Assembly: GCF_900141895.1 (NCBI RefSeq)
Contig: NZ_FQYT01000012.1
Location: forward strand, 1-64,000
Length of the DNA stretch: 64,000 nucleotides
DNA from: Parasporobacterium paucivorans DSM 15970
Lineage (GTDB): Bacteria > Bacillota > Clostridia > Lachnospirales > Lachnospiraceae
Direction: 5' to 3'
Shown: positions 1-7,952 of the stretch, piece after piece
Position numbering within the stretch: position 1 is the first letter of the stretch
Layout of the letters: each line of letters begins with the position of its first letter
Notes under the pieces: generated by a model
Told to the model about the DNA's origin: nothing
The model's database searches: none
What the model saw: the letters and a program-made list of their open reading frames with translations, nothing else
Translations under genes and position numbers: made by a program

Positions 1-17
1 GTATTTACAAGCGGCGT

Positions 18-47
18 AAAAACTGCCAGTAGGTTATCTACTGGCAG
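18..47 (-). terminator. Intrinsic terminator downstream of the flagellar operon
   Basis: A perfect 10-bp stem (23-32 with 38-47, 5-base loop) is followed, reading the minus strand, by five T residues (18-22). It lies about 185 bases beyond the last gene of the fliD-fliS-fliT-like run and probably ends that transcript. Confidence 0.7.
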
Positions 48-123
48 AAAAGATTTATATTTTTTCAATTGTCTACTTGACGGGAAGCAGTTCAACATAG
101 CTGCAAGGGCGAATTTAAAAATT

Positions 124-144
124 TTGTATCAAACTTGTATCAAA
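124..144. repeat. Short tandem direct repeat TTGTATCAAA x2
   Basis: TTGTATCAAA occurs at 124-133 and again at 135-144, an 11-base period. It lies in the gene-free stretch 48-232 between the terminator and the flagellar operon. I see no gene in that stretch. Paired sites of this kind can be a protein-binding site or the edge of an element, but nothing else here shows an element boundary. Confidence 0.4.
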
Positions 145-232
145 AATGAATTCTATACCACTAAAAGTCTTGAAAACAATGGATCGTACGTATTCCATAT
201 GCCATATATTATGCATGGCTTTTTTTATTTCG

Positions 233-634
233 TCAATCCGTATAATAGGAGGCGGCCCCAGCCACCCGGCGGTTCATGACCTTGTCTATTTCCACGCAGC
301 GGGCAATAACGCTATGAATATTTTCGCTGATCTCGATGATTTTCCTGTAGTCATTTTTCTGGATTCCGTCCGGTGCGTCCGGCTTAAGACAGCTTCTGAC
401 CAGGTCGCCTTCCTCCCTGGGGAGGCAGTTCGTCATCAGGGAAATGGCTTTGTCGCAGGCATCTGCCTTATCCATCTCCTCCTTGCGCATTTCCAGGACC
501 ATCTGGATGGAAACCTGGTCATTCCGGGAAATGGCTTCCCCCAGCTCCTTCGTCAGACCGAGTATTTCGCTGATGATATTATATTTTCTCTGAAGAAGCC
601 GGATTATCCCCAGCAGAATTTCGCTATACTCCAT
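233..634 (-). CDS. FliT/FlgN-like flagellar export chaperone candidate
   Basis: A 133-residue, mostly helical, charged protein without signal peptide or membrane segments. It follows fliS by 11 bases at the end of a fliD-fliS transcript, the usual place for a FliT-type protein that chaperones the filament cap and regulates export. Sequence conservation in this family is low, so the call rests on position, size and predicted helical character. It could equally be a small FlgN-like chaperone or a lineage-specific flagellar protein. Confidence 0.55.
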   Translation of the reverse strand: MEYSEILLGIIRLLQRKYNIISEILGLTKELGEAISRNDQVSIQMVLEMRKEEMDKADACDKAISLMTNCLPREEGDLVRSCLKPDAPDGIQKNDYRKIIEISENIHSVIARCVEIDKVMNRRVAGAASYYTD

Positions 635-645
635 ATTCCACCCGC

Positions 646-1017
646 CTAATTATACACTTGCCTGGCCGCTTCACGAAACGTCCCCCGCAGGTCTTCCGCA
701 AGGGGCTTCAATTCCTGAATAAGCTTCCCATTCCGGCTTGCTTGTATCCTGGACAGCTCATAGAGGAAGAAATCGTACATGCGGCTGAGCTGCCCGCTGA
801 CTTCATACTGGTGGTTCAGGGTCTTCTTCAGGTACCGTACGATTTCCACGGACCTGTTTACAGACTGGTCAAAGAGCTCAAAATTATTCTGCTCCAGGGA
901 CAGCTCCGCCCGCAGGAGTCTTTTCACCAGTTCATCCAGGACCAGAAGAAGAAGCTCGCTTTGCGTCATGGTATGGACGGATTGTTCTTTGTATTGCTGG
1001 TATGCCTGCATATTCAT
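646..1017 (-). CDS. fliS: Flagellar protein FliS, flagellin export chaperone
   Basis: FliS binds the C-terminal helices of flagellin in the cytoplasm and prevents premature polymerisation before export. The protein starts MNMQAYQQYKEQSVHTM and continues with the family pattern of a long helix carrying SELLLLVLDELVKRLLRAE, then LDQS-type and YLKKTLN-type helices. The ATG at 1017 is chosen over an upstream in-frame codon because AAAGGA sits 8 bases before it and known FliS proteins begin at this point. Length is 123 residues, normal for the family. It lies 31 bases after fliD and 11 bases before the FliT-like gene, in the conserved fliD-fliS-fliT order. Confidence 0.93.
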   Translation of the reverse strand: MNMQAYQQYKEQSVHTMTQSELLLLVLDELVKRLLRAELSLEQNNFELFDQSVNRSVEIVRYLKKTLNHQYEVSGQLSRMYDFFLYELSRIQASRNGKLIQELKPLAEDLRGTFREAARQVYN

Positions 1018-1048
1018 ATTTGTTATCCTTTCAGTCGTGGGTTTTCTA

Positions 1049-3394
1049 TCAGCCAAGGGCTGAGGACAGCCAGCTGCTTTGTGAATTCATTTGGGAAATC
1101 AGGGTTTCCAGACTGGTGAACTTCTTGATGTACCTGTCTGTCTGCAGCTTCATCTGATCCTTCAGCCTTTCAACATTTCTCTCCGCGCTGTCTATCTCTT
1201 TCTGTATGGTGTTGTTAAGCACGCTGGCTGGGGCACTGGCAGAACCCGCCCGTTGAATCAGGATTCCCTTGGAGGCTCCGGTGGTTCCGGCATATTCCTT
1301 CAGAATGGTGGATATTTTTGCCATAAGGCCGCCCGCTTCCCCGGTGGTTTTGTTTTCAGTCCTTGTAAAGACATCCTTTACGGATTCCGGATCAGACTCG
1401 ATCGCCCGTTTTAAGGCCGTCTCGTCCAGGACCAGCTTTCCGTTGTCCGAGTAGCTGGTGGAAACGGAAATCCCCATGGTTCCGAGAGCAGCCTTGTCCG
1501 CGCTCCCTGAAGAAAACAGGAAACGAAAATCATCGTACAGGCTGCGCAGGGTGCTGTCATTGAAGAGAAGTCCTGCCTTGGTTTTTCCCTCCCACTTTTC
1601 GATCTTGTCGTCGGTCATCTCCTCTTTTTGGGAATCGGTCAGAGGCAGATAGTCCCGGTTTCTCTTAGTAGAGAGCTGGGAGTTTACCATATCAAGAATC
1701 CCATTGTAATCTTCGATCATCTGCTTGACGGAGCCGACGATTTCGTCCGAATCCACAGTGGCTGTGAACTGGATTTCCTCGTTATCCGGCACTTCCGTGA
1801 AGACGCCAGCCGGCGCCTCCGTATATCCGAAGGCGCTTTTAACCGTCACATTCAGGCCGTCCAGGGTAAACGTATTCGTTCCGCGTACGATATCCATGGT
1901 CTCATTGGAACCGGTATATCGGACGGTGACCAGGGCGTCCTGTCCGGAAACAGAGTTCATGCTGCCAAAAACAGAGGCACTCTCCCCGCCAATTTCTACA
2001 TTTCCGCTGGCTCCGGACGCCGTAGACTTAAAGGTGAATTTGTCCGCATTTGCCAGATAGCTGATTTCCACGTTGGCACCTTCAGTCTTATTGATAGCCT
2101 CCATGACCTCCTTCATGGTGCTCCCATAGGTAAGGCCCTGGATTTCCACGTTGTTTATGGTCAGCAGCAGAGGGTCTGACTCCGTTTTTGTCCCCAAACC
2201 GGCAGCTAGTCCAGACTCCAGCAGCGAAGCCCCCAGGTTCAGCCGGTTGGATTCCCCGGCGGATATTCCAAGAATGCCATCCGGTCCAAGAAGACCCGAA
2301 TCCGCACCGGATATTTCCAGAACGGAGGAAGCATCGGGAGAGCCATCCGGACGTATAGCCGCAAAGGAAAATGAGGAATATTCTCCCACCGTGTTCAGAG
2401 AAACTTTGACTCTGCCGCTTCCAAACGCACTGCCCATGCTTCTCTGGACGTCTTCCATCAGCCTGTCCATGGTCGTTATCTGGTCTGCTGCCGGCATAGT
2501 GAGCTTTTTTGTGATCCCGTTGTAGGTAAAAGAAATGCTCTTTCCGGCAAGCAGATCGCTGGTTTTCTCCGGATGGGAAAGAATCGCCTCCGTTCCGGTA
2601 ATGCCCCCGACTGTAATGGCGGAATCGGCTGTAAATCCCATGTCGGCAAGGACACTATCGCTGCCGCTCTTCAGTGCCAGAAGATTGCCATGGGCATCCA
2701 ATTCCTTCAGGGTGAATTTTGTATCATCCGCCGTTACCGTCATAATGTCCGCCAGGGTAAGCCCCGTACCGACGCTCACATTGCTCAGTGCCTTATTTAT
2801 GGAAGCTGTCGCATTTGCCATGTTGTCATATTTATATTCAATCCCATCCATCGTACCCGTCTCCAGCTTCACTGCATAGGATTCGGTGCCGTATGTGAAC
2901 GTCAAGGTCTCCCCTTCCAGATTATTGATCGTTCGTTCTGTGGTCAGATCGGTGGCTATCAGCCCTGTCCGGAGCACCTGATCCGAGGCTGCCGAGGCCG
3001 AAGTGGCGCTGGCGTCCATGGCAAGCTGTTTGACGCCCGCTACTGAAAAAGACGCCGCACCGCTCAACCCGCCGGTTACAGAAACACAGCCACTGTTTTT
3101 CCCCACGGACGCGATATTGTTCCTGGCAAAAAAACTGGCGCTGGACAGATTGTTTTTGGATGTATAGGAAGTATACTTATTGCTGAAGTTTATCATAGCG
3201 GAACTTATGGTCCGGCAGGCCTCCATCTTCCATTCGAGAAGTTGCTTGCTTTGTTCCTGTTTATCAATCTTCGCCTGGATTCCGATGGTCATTCCCTTTA
3301 TCAGGGAATCCGTATCCAGTCCGCTGGCAAGCCCGCCATATCCTCGTATGGTGGAGGCTGATGATGGCCCGGTTGTGCTGCTGATATTTGACAT
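1049..3394 (-). CDS. fliD: Flagellar hook-associated protein 2 (filament cap) FliD
   Basis: FliD forms the pentameric cap at the tip of the growing filament and guides flagellin insertion. The N terminus carries the FliD_N signature around GLASGLDTDSLIKGM. The variable middle region is rich in Gly, Ser and Thr and surface exposed. The C terminus has the FliD_C region (about residues 530-720) and ends in a coiled-coil segment (from about residue 725). At 781 residues it is long for FliD, the excess being in the variable domains. The ATG at 3394 is preceded by AAAAGGGG. It heads the operon with fliS and a FliT-like gene and has a SigD-type -10 element upstream. Confidence 0.95.
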   Translation of the reverse strand: MSNISSTTGPSSASTIRGYGGLASGLDTDSLIKGMTIGIQAKIDKQEQSKQLLEWKMEACRTISSAMINFSNKYTSYTSKNNLSSASFFARNNIASVGKNSGCVSVTGGLSGAASFSVAGVKQLAMDASATSASAASDQVLRTGLIATDLTTERTINNLEGETLTFTYGTESYAVKLETGTMDGIEYKYDNMANATASINKALSNVSVGTGLTLADIMTVTADDTKFTLKELDAHGNLLALKSGSDSVLADMGFTADSAITVGGITGTEAILSHPEKTSDLLAGKSISFTYNGITKKLTMPAADQITTMDRLMEDVQRSMGSAFGSGRVKVSLNTVGEYSSFSFAAIRPDGSPDASSVLEISGADSGLLGPDGILGISAGESNRLNLGASLLESGLAAGLGTKTESDPLLLTINNVEIQGLTYGSTMKEVMEAINKTEGANVEISYLANADKFTFKSTASGASGNVEIGGESASVFGSMNSVSGQDALVTVRYTGSNETMDIVRGTNTFTLDGLNVTVKSAFGYTEAPAGVFTEVPDNEEIQFTATVDSDEIVGSVKQMIEDYNGILDMVNSQLSTKRNRDYLPLTDSQKEEMTDDKIEKWEGKTKAGLLFNDSTLRSLYDDFRFLFSSGSADKAALGTMGISVSTSYSDNGKLVLDETALKRAIESDPESVKDVFTRTENKTTGEAGGLMAKISTILKEYAGTTGASKGILIQRAGSASAPASVLNNTIQKEIDSAERNVERLKDQMKLQTDRYIKKFTSLETLISQMNSQSSWLSSALG

Positions 3395-3434
3395 AACCTT
3401 ACCCCTTTTCAGAATGATTTTAATATATACTTAT

Positions 3435-3458
3435 TTATCGGCATATAGTATACTTTTA
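3435..3458 (-). promoter_or_regulatory. SigD (sigma-28)-type promoter of fliD operon
   Basis: On the minus strand a perfect GCCGATAA -10 element (3435-3442) lies about 40 bases upstream of fliD. A TAAA -35 element is at 3455-3458, but the 12-base spacing is shorter than the usual 14-16. The late flagellar role of fliD fits SigD control. The -10 match is strong and the -35 assignment is weak. Confidence 0.55.
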
Positions 3459-3498
3459 ATAATATTTTTTAAGACTTTATTACGAACGGAGGATTATT

Positions 3499-4275
3499 TT
3501 GGCAACAGTTATCGTACTGACAAACCAAAAAGGGGGCGTCGGAAAAACAACCACATCCAGTGCACTGGCCGCCGGACTTGCTCTGCATAACAATAGAGTT
3601 TTGGCTGTAGATATGGATCCCCAGGGCAATTTAGGATTCAGCCTGGGGCTGGACATTGAGAATTCCAGCAATATTTACGATGTATTGACCGGAAAGCTCC
3701 CCATCCAGAGCACCATCCAGTCCACCCGCTACTGCGATGTCATAACGTCCAACATCATGCTCAGCAGCGCTGAAATGGGATTTACAGGTTCCGGTCGGGA
3801 ATCCCTTCTGTATACAGCACTAAAACCGATACAGGACTGCTACGATTATATAGTGATTGATACGCCTCCGGCCCTTAACATACTTACAGTGAATGCCTAT
3901 ACGGCCGCCAGCCATCTGATTATTCCTATGGTACCGGAGATCCTAAGTCTTCTGGGTGTATCCCAGTTAAAAGAAACCATTGCATCTGTAAAATCCGCCT
4001 TTAATCCCAACCTGAATATCCTGGGTATCCTTCTAACCAGATACAACGGCCGGACCCTTCTGGCCCAGGAAGTGAAGGAAATGGCTGAAATTATTGCCGG
4101 GCAGATAAGTTCCATTGTCTTTGATACCCAGATTCGAACCAGCGTATCCGTAGCGGAAGCGCCGGCGCAAGGCGAAAGCATTTTTGATTATGCCCCCAGA
4201 TGCAAACCTGCTGAAGATTATTCTTGCTTTGTTAAAGAAGTTATTGCACGGATAAAGCGTCAGGAGGTGTCTTAA
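3499..4275 (+). CDS. ParA/Soj-family ATPase
   Basis: A deviant Walker-A P-loop ATPase. Residues 8-18 read TNQKGGVGKTT, followed by the AVDMDPQGNLG Walker A-prime motif and a YIVIDTPP Walker B motif. At 258 residues it is a full-length ParA/Soj-type protein without a DNA-binding N-terminal extension. These proteins dimerise on ATP, bind nucleoid DNA and move cargo such as plasmid or chromosome origins, chemoreceptor arrays or carboxysomes. The start is TTG at 3499 behind CGGAGG. No ParB gene is adjacent; the next gene is a ComFB-family protein in the same operon and the divergent neighbour is fliD. A role in positioning a surface structure is possible but is inference only. Confidence 0.85.
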   Translation: MATVIVLTNQKGGVGKTTTSSALAAGLALHNNRVLAVDMDPQGNLGFSLGLDIENSSNIYDVLTGKLPIQSTIQSTRYCDVITSNIMLSSAEMGFTGSGRESLLYTALKPIQDCYDYIVIDTPPALNILTVNAYTAASHLIIPMVPEILSLLGVSQLKETIASVKSAFNPNLNILGILLTRYNGRTLLAQEVKEMAEIIAGQISSIVFDTQIRTSVSVAEAPAQGESIFDYAPRCKPAEDYSCFVKEVIARIKRQEVS

Positions 4276-4830
4276 ATGCCCAGAAAAAGCAGTAAAACAA
4301 CCCATGTGCTGAATCTGCTGTCTGGCTCCGAGGAACACGATGAATCCAGCATAACAGATTGTGCCGATTCGGGTGCTCCTGATCAGATAACAGTCGTAAT
4401 GCCAAAAAAATCCGCTGATCCGGTGGCGGATATTATAAGAGCGCGGCTGGAAGAGGAATTCTCCCCCACAGAATTGGATGAGCAACCGCAGCCCCCGGAG
4501 CTGGCCCCTGTAGGCGCTGACAAGAATGAACCTTTAGAGCAAATATCTGAAAAGCCGCAGGGCGTGGATTATGCCTATGTAAATGTTATGGAACATATCA
4601 TTCAGGAAGAAGTAGAAGGATTCTGCCAGGAATTTGAAACATGTACCTGCAGCCGTTGCCTGGCAGACATAGCCGCCCTGGCGCTTACCAACCTCCCCCC
4701 AAAATACATAGTAAAGGATTGCCTGACCATCTCGCCTCTCCTGAATTATTACAGGAGCAAATATTCCAGCCAGGTTACCGTCTCTCTTACCAAGTCTTCT
4801 ATGAGTGTAAAGGATAAGCCTCGTCATTAA
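4276..4830 (+). CDS. ComFB-family protein with a long N-terminal extension
   Basis: The C-terminal half (about residues 95-175) carries the late-competence ComFB pattern: YVNVMEHIIQEEVE, two Cys-containing turns (CTCSRC), DIAALALTNLPPKYIV. The first 90 residues are acidic, Pro- and Glu-rich, and probably disordered. ComFB is encoded between comFA and comFC in Bacillus, with unclear function; the family also includes c-di-AMP/c-di-GMP-linked proteins in cyanobacteria. The gene starts directly after the ParA stop and is surely co-transcribed with it. The pairing of ParA with ComFB beside flagellar and c-di-GMP genes suggests a signalling or localisation role, not established here. Confidence 0.75.
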   Translation: MPRKSSKTTHVLNLLSGSEEHDESSITDCADSGAPDQITVVMPKKSADPVADIIRARLEEEFSPTELDEQPQPPELAPVGADKNEPLEQISEKPQGVDYAYVNVMEHIIQEEVEGFCQEFETCTCSRCLADIAALALTNLPPKYIVKDCLTISPLLNYYRSKYSSQVTVSLTKSSMSVKDKPRH

Positions 4831-4832
4831 AA

Positions 4833-4862
4833 AAGACCCCTCCCAAGTTCCGGAGGGGTCTT
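4833..4862 (+). terminator. Intrinsic terminator after ParA-ComFB operon
   Basis: An 11-bp perfect stem (4833-4843 with 4852-4862, 8-base loop) begins 3 bases after the ComFB stop. An A-run on its left side means it can also act on the converging minus-strand GGDEF/HD-GYP transcript. Confidence 0.85.
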
Positions 4863-4892
4863 ACTGTTTTGATAAAAACACTGCTCTACTGA

Positions 4893-6557
4893 CTAACCGA
4901 TGGCTTCCATGAACTGGGACGCAATGACCGGATCAAACTGAGTCCCTTTGCATCTTTCAATTTCTTCAAATGCTTCCTCAAAAGTCTTTGTTTCCTGGTA
5001 TGTTCTATGGTTTGTCATCGCATCAAAGCTGTCAATAACTGTCAGTATCCTGGCCAGATAGGAAATCTCTCCCCCCTTTAAACCCTGTGGGTAACCAGTG
5101 CCGTCAAACTTTTCATGATGCTGCAGAACAATAGGCACCACCTCTTCCAGCCCCTCAATCTGCTCGATAATGGCCGCACTATCCACCGGATGTTTCCGCA
5201 GTTCTTCCCACTGTTCCGGGGTCAGGTTATTATCTGCTACAAGCACTTCCTTGGAAACATTTATTTTCCCAAGGTCATGGAGATAGGCCGCGTAAAGTAG
5301 TTTTTTCTTTTCATGGTCCGCAAGTTTAAGATGATTGGCCATGATTTCACTGTAATTATAGACCCGGTCGACATGATTGAACGTATAGGAGTCCCTTGAA
5401 TTTATTACTGTAATCAGAGTTTTTAGAGGTTTCATGACCTCCGTTAGTCCATCGCCCCCACTTGAACCTGTCTGATCAAATATAGAAGAATAGACTTCCA
5501 CTTTATTTCTTCTTAAAAATTTAGCCCTATACAAAGCCCTGTCTGCTTCTGCAATAAAATCGTTGTAATTCTCCGTTTCCTCGGTAAGGGAGGCCACCCC
5601 GACAGATACTGTCATCTTCCGGTTGGGCAGGTATTCTTGACCCGGAAACCCATAAATGGAGACAGCATTTCGCAGATTATCTGCAACTTGGGCCGCTTCA
5701 TCCTGGCAAATGCCTGGCATCAACACGCAAAATTCATCCCCTCCGTAACGAAAGAGAATGTCCTCCTGTCTAAGGCACATTTTCAAAACTTCGCTTATTT
5801 CCTTCAGGAGCTCATCTCCCTTATTGTGTCCGTTCATATCGTTATATTTTTTAAAATAATCCAAATCAATCATTACAAGTGAAAGCGCTGCATCATGCTG
5901 GATACTTTCATCATACATTATGCTTATCATGTCATAAAAACATCTGTGATTATAGGCCCCAGTCAGTCCATCTATGTTAGCATATTCGGTCAGTTCATCA
6001 ATATGCGACTTTTCCAGTTTTACGTAATAGCCCAATGTCCATGCCACCAGGAAAAACATTACTATAAGTGCAATGTCATCTTCAAAATAGCGGTTTACGC
6101 CTCTTGTCCCTCCCATCAAAATATCCATAAGTATCACAGCACCCGAGGCTATCGAAGCAATGATTAAACCCAACTTCATTCCATGTTCAATGGTAAAGGA
6201 AACGATTACAAAGAGGAAAATGAATTTGTAATAACTTTCATTCGCACCGCTAACAACAATTACGGTAATAAATACGGCTAAAAATATAACGACTTCCAAA
6301 ACCTGCAGAAATTTGTTCTTTTCACTCCGGTTAAAGACAAAAAACAAAAAAAACATTACAAGACAGATTACAATCAATGTCAAACCAATCGCATAAACAC
6401 TATAATTATTATTAACAAAATCTATATTGAGCTTTGCTGAAAAATATTGAAACAGGGGGATTGCAGAAAAGAACAGGGCAAGCATCTTAAAAGTAAAAAA
6501 CATTGTCCTGATTTGTCCCTGCTTCGCCTCTCCAAGATTTGAGATGCTTTTTTCCAT
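4893..6557 (-). CDS. Membrane diguanylate cyclase/HD-GYP phosphodiesterase hybrid
   Basis: Predicted bifunctional c-di-GMP enzyme of 554 residues. Residues 20-175 hold about six membrane segments. The GGDEF domain spans roughly 190-355 with the active-site motif YGGDEFCVLMPG intact. The HD-GYP domain occupies about 370-550, with HDLGKINV, HH and DGTGYPQGL motifs. GGDEF domains make c-di-GMP from two GTP; HD-GYP domains hydrolyse it. Both catalytic signatures look complete, so net direction is probably set by the membrane sensory part. The gene sits 96 bases downstream of the agrD-like peptide gene, separated from it by a terminator. Start ATG 6557 has AGAGAGG about 10 bases upstream. Confidence 0.92.
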   Translation of the reverse strand: MEKSISNLGEAKQGQIRTMFFTFKMLALFFSAIPLFQYFSAKLNIDFVNNNYSVYAIGLTLIVICLVMFFLFFVFNRSEKNKFLQVLEVVIFLAVFITVIVVSGANESYYKFIFLFVIVSFTIEHGMKLGLIIASIASGAVILMDILMGGTRGVNRYFEDDIALIVMFFLVAWTLGYYVKLEKSHIDELTEYANIDGLTGAYNHRCFYDMISIMYDESIQHDAALSLVMIDLDYFKKYNDMNGHNKGDELLKEISEVLKMCLRQEDILFRYGGDEFCVLMPGICQDEAAQVADNLRNAVSIYGFPGQEYLPNRKMTVSVGVASLTEETENYNDFIAEADRALYRAKFLRRNKVEVYSSIFDQTGSSGGDGLTEVMKPLKTLITVINSRDSYTFNHVDRVYNYSEIMANHLKLADHEKKKLLYAAYLHDLGKINVSKEVLVADNNLTPEQWEELRKHPVDSAAIIEQIEGLEEVVPIVLQHHEKFDGTGYPQGLKGGEISYLARILTVIDSFDAMTNHRTYQETKTFEEAFEEIERCKGTQFDPVIASQFMEAIG

Positions 6558-6604
6558 GAATTAAGTACCTCTCTTACGAAATTTCAGTTAATCGTTGTAA
6601 TACT

Positions 6605-6645
6605 AAAAATCAGAGACTTGCAAAAATTTCGTTTCGCAAGCCTCT
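6605..6645 (-). terminator. Intrinsic terminator after the agrD-like gene
   Basis: A 10-bp stem with one G-U pair (6612-6621 with 6636-6645) is followed on the minus strand by GATTTTT. It begins 9 bases past the agrD-like stop codon and probably ends the agr block. Confidence 0.65.
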
Positions 6646-6653
6646 TTGCCCTG

Positions 6654-6782
6654 TTATCTATCGTTGAGGCATTTTGGTTCTTCTGGCTGATAAAAATACC
6701 AGAAACATGCTGATGTTGCAATCGTACCAGCAAACAGTGTTGCAAGAGCAGTAACGGCTGCAAGTATTCTTGTCTTTTTCAT
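6654..6782 (-). CDS. agrD: AgrD-like cyclic lactone autoinducer peptide precursor
   Basis: A 42-residue open reading frame that short-gene cutoffs would miss. It has a basic start (MKKTR), a hydrophobic amphipathic helix, then SACFWYFYQPEEP and a short tail. This is the clostridial AgrD pattern: a leader helix, a core with one Cys followed by hydrophobic residues, and a QPExP recognition tail. AgrB would cut after the core and join the Cys-26 thiol to the new C terminus, giving a thiolactone ring probably starting at CFWYF. The ATG has GAAAGGGGG upstream with ideal spacing. It lies 53 bases after agrB on the same strand. A second Cys at position 38 in the tail is unusual. Confidence 0.9.
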   Translation of the reverse strand: MKKTRILAAVTALATLFAGTIATSACFWYFYQPEEPKCLNDR

Positions 6783-6835
6783 TTGAAATCCCCCTTTCAA
6801 ATTTATTCTATAAGATTATTATCCTATATTTTTAG

Positions 6836-7483
6836 TTAAGCAGAAACTCCCCTAAACCCGACATCAATCCAGGCAAAAAATACCTGCCCCAGCCTTGTCA
6901 GGGTGAGCGCTTGCCAAAGCATCGTCAGCCTGATAATAACCGCCAGACTAAAAAAACGTGTATTCCATCCAGTCAGAAAAACACAAACCATGGATAGCAA
7001 AAAAAATGCAGTCAATATCAGGAAGCTTTGTTTTCGTAATCTTTTAATTTTTTCGGGTTTAACAATTGGTTTGTTAGGAGTATCAACTGGAACCCGGAGA
7101 TAAAAAACAACAAAACATAGCAAGTATATAAAAATGGATACGAAACAATTCAGATAAATATTTATGCTTATGTCAAAAATATATCTGGCCGCCGCAGACA
7201 GCAGGCTAATCGAAGATACGCTAATAAGGATACACCCTAGCATTGTGGCCGAATGGGCACCACCCGTAGATTTTCTTATTATTCCTACTCCCAGAAAAAT
7301 CACAACACTTTCCATCCAAAAGCCAAAAAATAGTCCAAATATTGAGATGATGACAAAGATTGTAGCCATCTGAATCATTGCAGTCAAACCATAGGCAATT
7401 ACTGCTTTTTTATCTTCATCATACTTCATTTGCAAACTAATTCTTTCAGCAGTTCTCTTCGCCCATCTTTCCATCGATGCCAT
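6836..7483 (-). CDS. agrB: AgrB-family membrane cysteine protease
   Basis: A 215-residue polytopic membrane protein of the accessory gene regulator B family, which cleaves and cyclises the AgrD precursor. The family signature is present around residues 69-84: RKSTGGAHSATMLGC, with the catalytic His and Cys seven residues apart as in Staphylococcus AgrB. About five or six membrane segments follow the N-terminal amphipathic region. Start 7483 has GAGGGGAAGGA directly upstream; the reading frame overlaps the end of the preceding gene by 38 bases, implying coupling. The substrate gene follows 53 bases later. No AgrC kinase or AgrA regulator is present within the window. Confidence 0.93.
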   Translation of the reverse strand: MASMERWAKRTAERISLQMKYDEDKKAVIAYGLTAMIQMATIFVIISIFGLFFGFWMESVVIFLGVGIIRKSTGGAHSATMLGCILISVSSISLLSAAARYIFDISINIYLNCFVSIFIYLLCFVVFYLRVPVDTPNKPIVKPEKIKRLRKQSFLILTAFFLLSMVCVFLTGWNTRFFSLAVIIRLTMLWQALTLTRLGQVFFAWIDVGFRGVSA

Positions 7484-7952
7484 TCCTTCCCCTCAATCGA
7501 TAATTCGAGAAATAATAAGCCAGGATAATTAATACTGCAAAGAATAATGCGCCAGGCAAACCAATAATGGCCCGGTTTGAAGAAAAAAGCATCTGGTTTT
7601 CGAATTTCGCTTTCCCAATGATAGAAATCACGACTGCCACGTTTGCCATTTCGCTGACCAATAATATTACTGTAACCAACAACGCAGAGCGGATTGTTGA
7701 GAATCCAGGCATTTTCAAGAACATGATACATATCAGAAAAAGAAACAACATATTCAGTATGGTATGTACACCGAAGCTAATTGGAAGCATTCTCACCAGA
7801 AAAGATACGATGATAGTCAAAAGACTTGTGAGGACATAACTTTTCACCTCAATTCTTTTCCGGTTAAATGCATATATTCCCAGAACGATTATAAATCCCT
7901 GCAAAGCATATCCCAACAGGTATTCAAACAGTATAATTTTAAATAATTCCAT
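7446..7952 (-). CDS. Membrane protein resembling the sensor half of an AgrC-like kinase
   Basis: A 168-residue protein that is almost entirely five or six hydrophobic helices followed by a short charged tail. Its style (an N-terminal YLLGYALQGF helix, a SFGVHTILNMLFLFLICIMFLKMP segment, then an STIRSALLVTVILLVSEM segment) resembles the membrane sensor region of clostridial GHKL histidine kinases next to agrBD genes. No dimerisation helix or ATPase domain follows: the frame simply ends inside agrB. It overlaps the upstream DUF5317 gene by 14 bases and agrB by 38, so it belongs to the same transcript. It may be an orphan receptor, a decoy or an export partner. The resemblance is by eye only. 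Confidence 0.6.
   Translation of the reverse strand: MELFKIILFEYLLGYALQGFIIVLGIYAFNRKRIEVKSYVLTSLLTIIVSFLVRMLPISFGVHTILNMLFLFLICIMFLKMPGFSTIRSALLVTVILLVSEMANVAVVISIIGKAKFENQMLFSSNRAIIGLPGALFFAVLIILAYYFSNYRLRGRNGIDGKMGEENC

Noticed and set aside
146-649. 167-codon plus-strand frame over the FliT-like gene
   Set aside because: It is the antisense shadow of the FliT-like gene: no ribosome binding site, no family resemblance, and it runs against a conserved flagellar operon.
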